This document shows, one piece after another, positions 14,607 to 15,400 of a DNA stretch of 15,400 nucleotides. The position numbers and the translations under genes are program-made. The notes under the pieces are model-generated. The model saw only the letters and a list, made by a program, of their open reading frames with translations, had not been told where the DNA came from and searched no databases. Numbering within the stretch: the first letter of the stretch is position 1; each line of letters starts with the position of its first letter. Source of the DNA: JBGTCD01 sp041749015 (lineage in GTDB: Bacteria; Bacteroidota; Bacteroidia; Cytophagales; Cyclobacteriaceae); NCBI GenBank assembly GCA_041749015.1, contig JBGTCD010000086.1, positions 1 through 15,400 on the forward strand, given 5' to 3'.

Positions 14607-15173
14607 ATGGCAACTACAGCCGATTTTAAAAACGGACTTTGTTTGGTCTACAATAATGACCTTTACACCATAGTAGAATTCCAGCATGTCAAGCCTGGAA
14701 AGGGAGGGGCTTTTGTAAGAACCAAACTTAAAAGCCTTACCACTGGAAAGGTTGTTGAAAACACTTTTAATGCCGGAGTTAAAATAACTACCGCCAGGAT
14801 AGAGCGCAGGCCACACCAGTTTTTGTATCAGGATGATCTGGGATTACATTTTATGGATTCCAGCACATTCGAACAAGTGGCTTTGTCTGAAGATATTATT
14901 GAAGGTTCGCAGTTTTTAAAAGACGGCCTTGAGGTGGATGTACTTTATCATTCAGAAACCGAAAAAGCCATATCGGTAGAATTGCCTTCCTTTGTAGAAA
15001 TGGAAATAACTTATACCGAACCGGGTGTAAAAGGAGACACCGCTACCAATACGACTAAAGCAGCCACCATTGAATCAGGTGCGATCGTACAGGTGCCACT
15101 TTTTATAAACCAGGGTGAGTGGATAAAAGTTGACACAAGAACCGGTTCTTATGTTGAACGCGTAAAAAGATAA
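14607..15173 (+). CDS. efp: Translation elongation factor P
   Basis: The protein has 188 residues, the standard three-domain EF-P length. EF-P binds between the P and E sites and relieves stalling at proline runs. The domain I loop HVKPGKGGAFVRTK (27-40) presents K32 at the tip, equivalent to the modified K34 of E. coli. The C-terminal part includes the family-typical VQVPLFINQGEWIKVDTRTG (161-180) and ends YVERVKR. No epmA or epmB modification gene is visible in this window. It starts with an ATG 49 bases after fabH. accB follows after three bases, a frequent pairing in this phylum. Confidence 0.97.
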   Translation: MATTADFKNGLCLVYNNDLYTIVEFQHVKPGKGGAFVRTKLKSLTTGKVVENTFNAGVKITTARIERRPHQFLYQDDLGLHFMDSSTFEQVALSEDIIEGSQFLKDGLEVDVLYHSETEKAISVELPSFVEMEITYTEPGVKGDTATNTTKAATIESGAIVQVPLFINQGEWIKVDTRTGSYVERVKR

Positions 15174-15176
15174 TTT

Positions 15177-15400
15177 ATGAAAACTAAAGAAATAAGGGAC
15201 CTAATAGAATTCATCTCAACGACCGGACTCAATGAAGTAAATATTGAGACTGAGGAACTTAAAATTTCCATTAAAAGGAGTCCTGATATACAGGCAGCCC
15301 AAATGGTAGAGCATAGGCCTCAGGTACAGGCGGCTGCTTCTAGCCCTGCAGCACCTGCTGAAGCACCAAAGCCAGAACCGGCTAAAGAGGCCGCTCCAGC
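15177..15400 (+). CDS. accB: Acetyl-CoA carboxylase biotin carboxyl carrier protein (N-terminal part)
   Basis: The gene is cut by the window end: 74 codons are visible. BCCP carries biotin between the biotin carboxylase and carboxyltransferase parts of acetyl-CoA carboxylase, the step that makes malonyl-CoA. The N-terminal domain (MKTKEIRDLIEFISTTGLNE, then ISIKR at 31-35) is typical, with the family's EIRDLIEFI-type helix. An alanine/proline-rich flexible linker follows (about 49-74, AAASSPAAPAEAP and so on). The biotin-binding EAMKM-type motif would lie downstream and is not seen. The start is the ATG at 15177, three bases after the efp stop, so the two are probably co-transcribed. accC would be expected next. 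Confidence 0.9.
   Translation, partial: MKTKEIRDLIEFISTTGLNEVNIETEELKISIKRSPDIQAAQMVEHRPQVQAAASSPAAPAEAPKPEPAKEAAP

Overview
This 15.4 kb window looks like ordinary chromosome of a member of the Bacteroidota, most likely the Cytophagales. Three things point there: the gene order yceD(DUF177)-rpmF-plsX-fabH-efp-accB, promoter elements of the Bacteroidota type (TAnnTTTG, sometimes with TTTG about 19-20 bases upstream), and a cysteine-poor ribosomal protein L32. The phylum call is inferred from these features, not from a search. I see no tRNA, rRNA, insertion sequence, phage gene or CRISPR array. No gap without a gene exceeds 130 bases.

Region 1 (1-4595, minus strand) is a tightly packed five-gene block. 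In transcription order it holds a multi-spanning membrane protein of the lysylphosphatidylglycerol-synthase-TM/UPF0104 type, a family 2 glycosyltransferase with C-terminal membrane helices, a GAF-like/SpoIIE-type PP2C phosphatase, a short polysaccharide deacetylase without a signal peptide, and a second family 2 glycosyltransferase cut by the window edge. Three of the four junctions are ATGA stop/start overlaps and the fourth abuts directly, so the block is probably one co-translated unit. It reads as a membrane glycan or glycolipid assembly module with a built-in Ser/Thr phosphatase. It is the least ordinary part of the window.

Region 2 (4598-6019) holds housekeeping genes. ruvC (plus) starts two bases from the divergent start of the membrane protein gene and overlaps a HIT-family gene tail to tail. 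The HIT gene follows greA on the minus strand with a GTGA overlap. The greA leader carries a recognisable promoter and then a terminator-like hairpin.

Region 3 (6147-10171, minus) holds a membrane-anchored pentapeptide-repeat protein with its own promoter, then the group rsmA (ksgA) - mgtE - D-2-hydroxyacid dehydrogenase. rsmA and pdxA diverge across 119 bases that contain two small inverted repeats.

Region 4 (10291-15400, plus) holds pdxA (vitamin B6), a small TerB-like protein, and the conserved translation/fatty-acid group yceD-rpmF-plsX-fabH-efp-accB. Here L32 and EF-P (translation) sit beside PlsX, FabH and AccB (phospholipid and fatty-acid initiation). accB runs off the window end.
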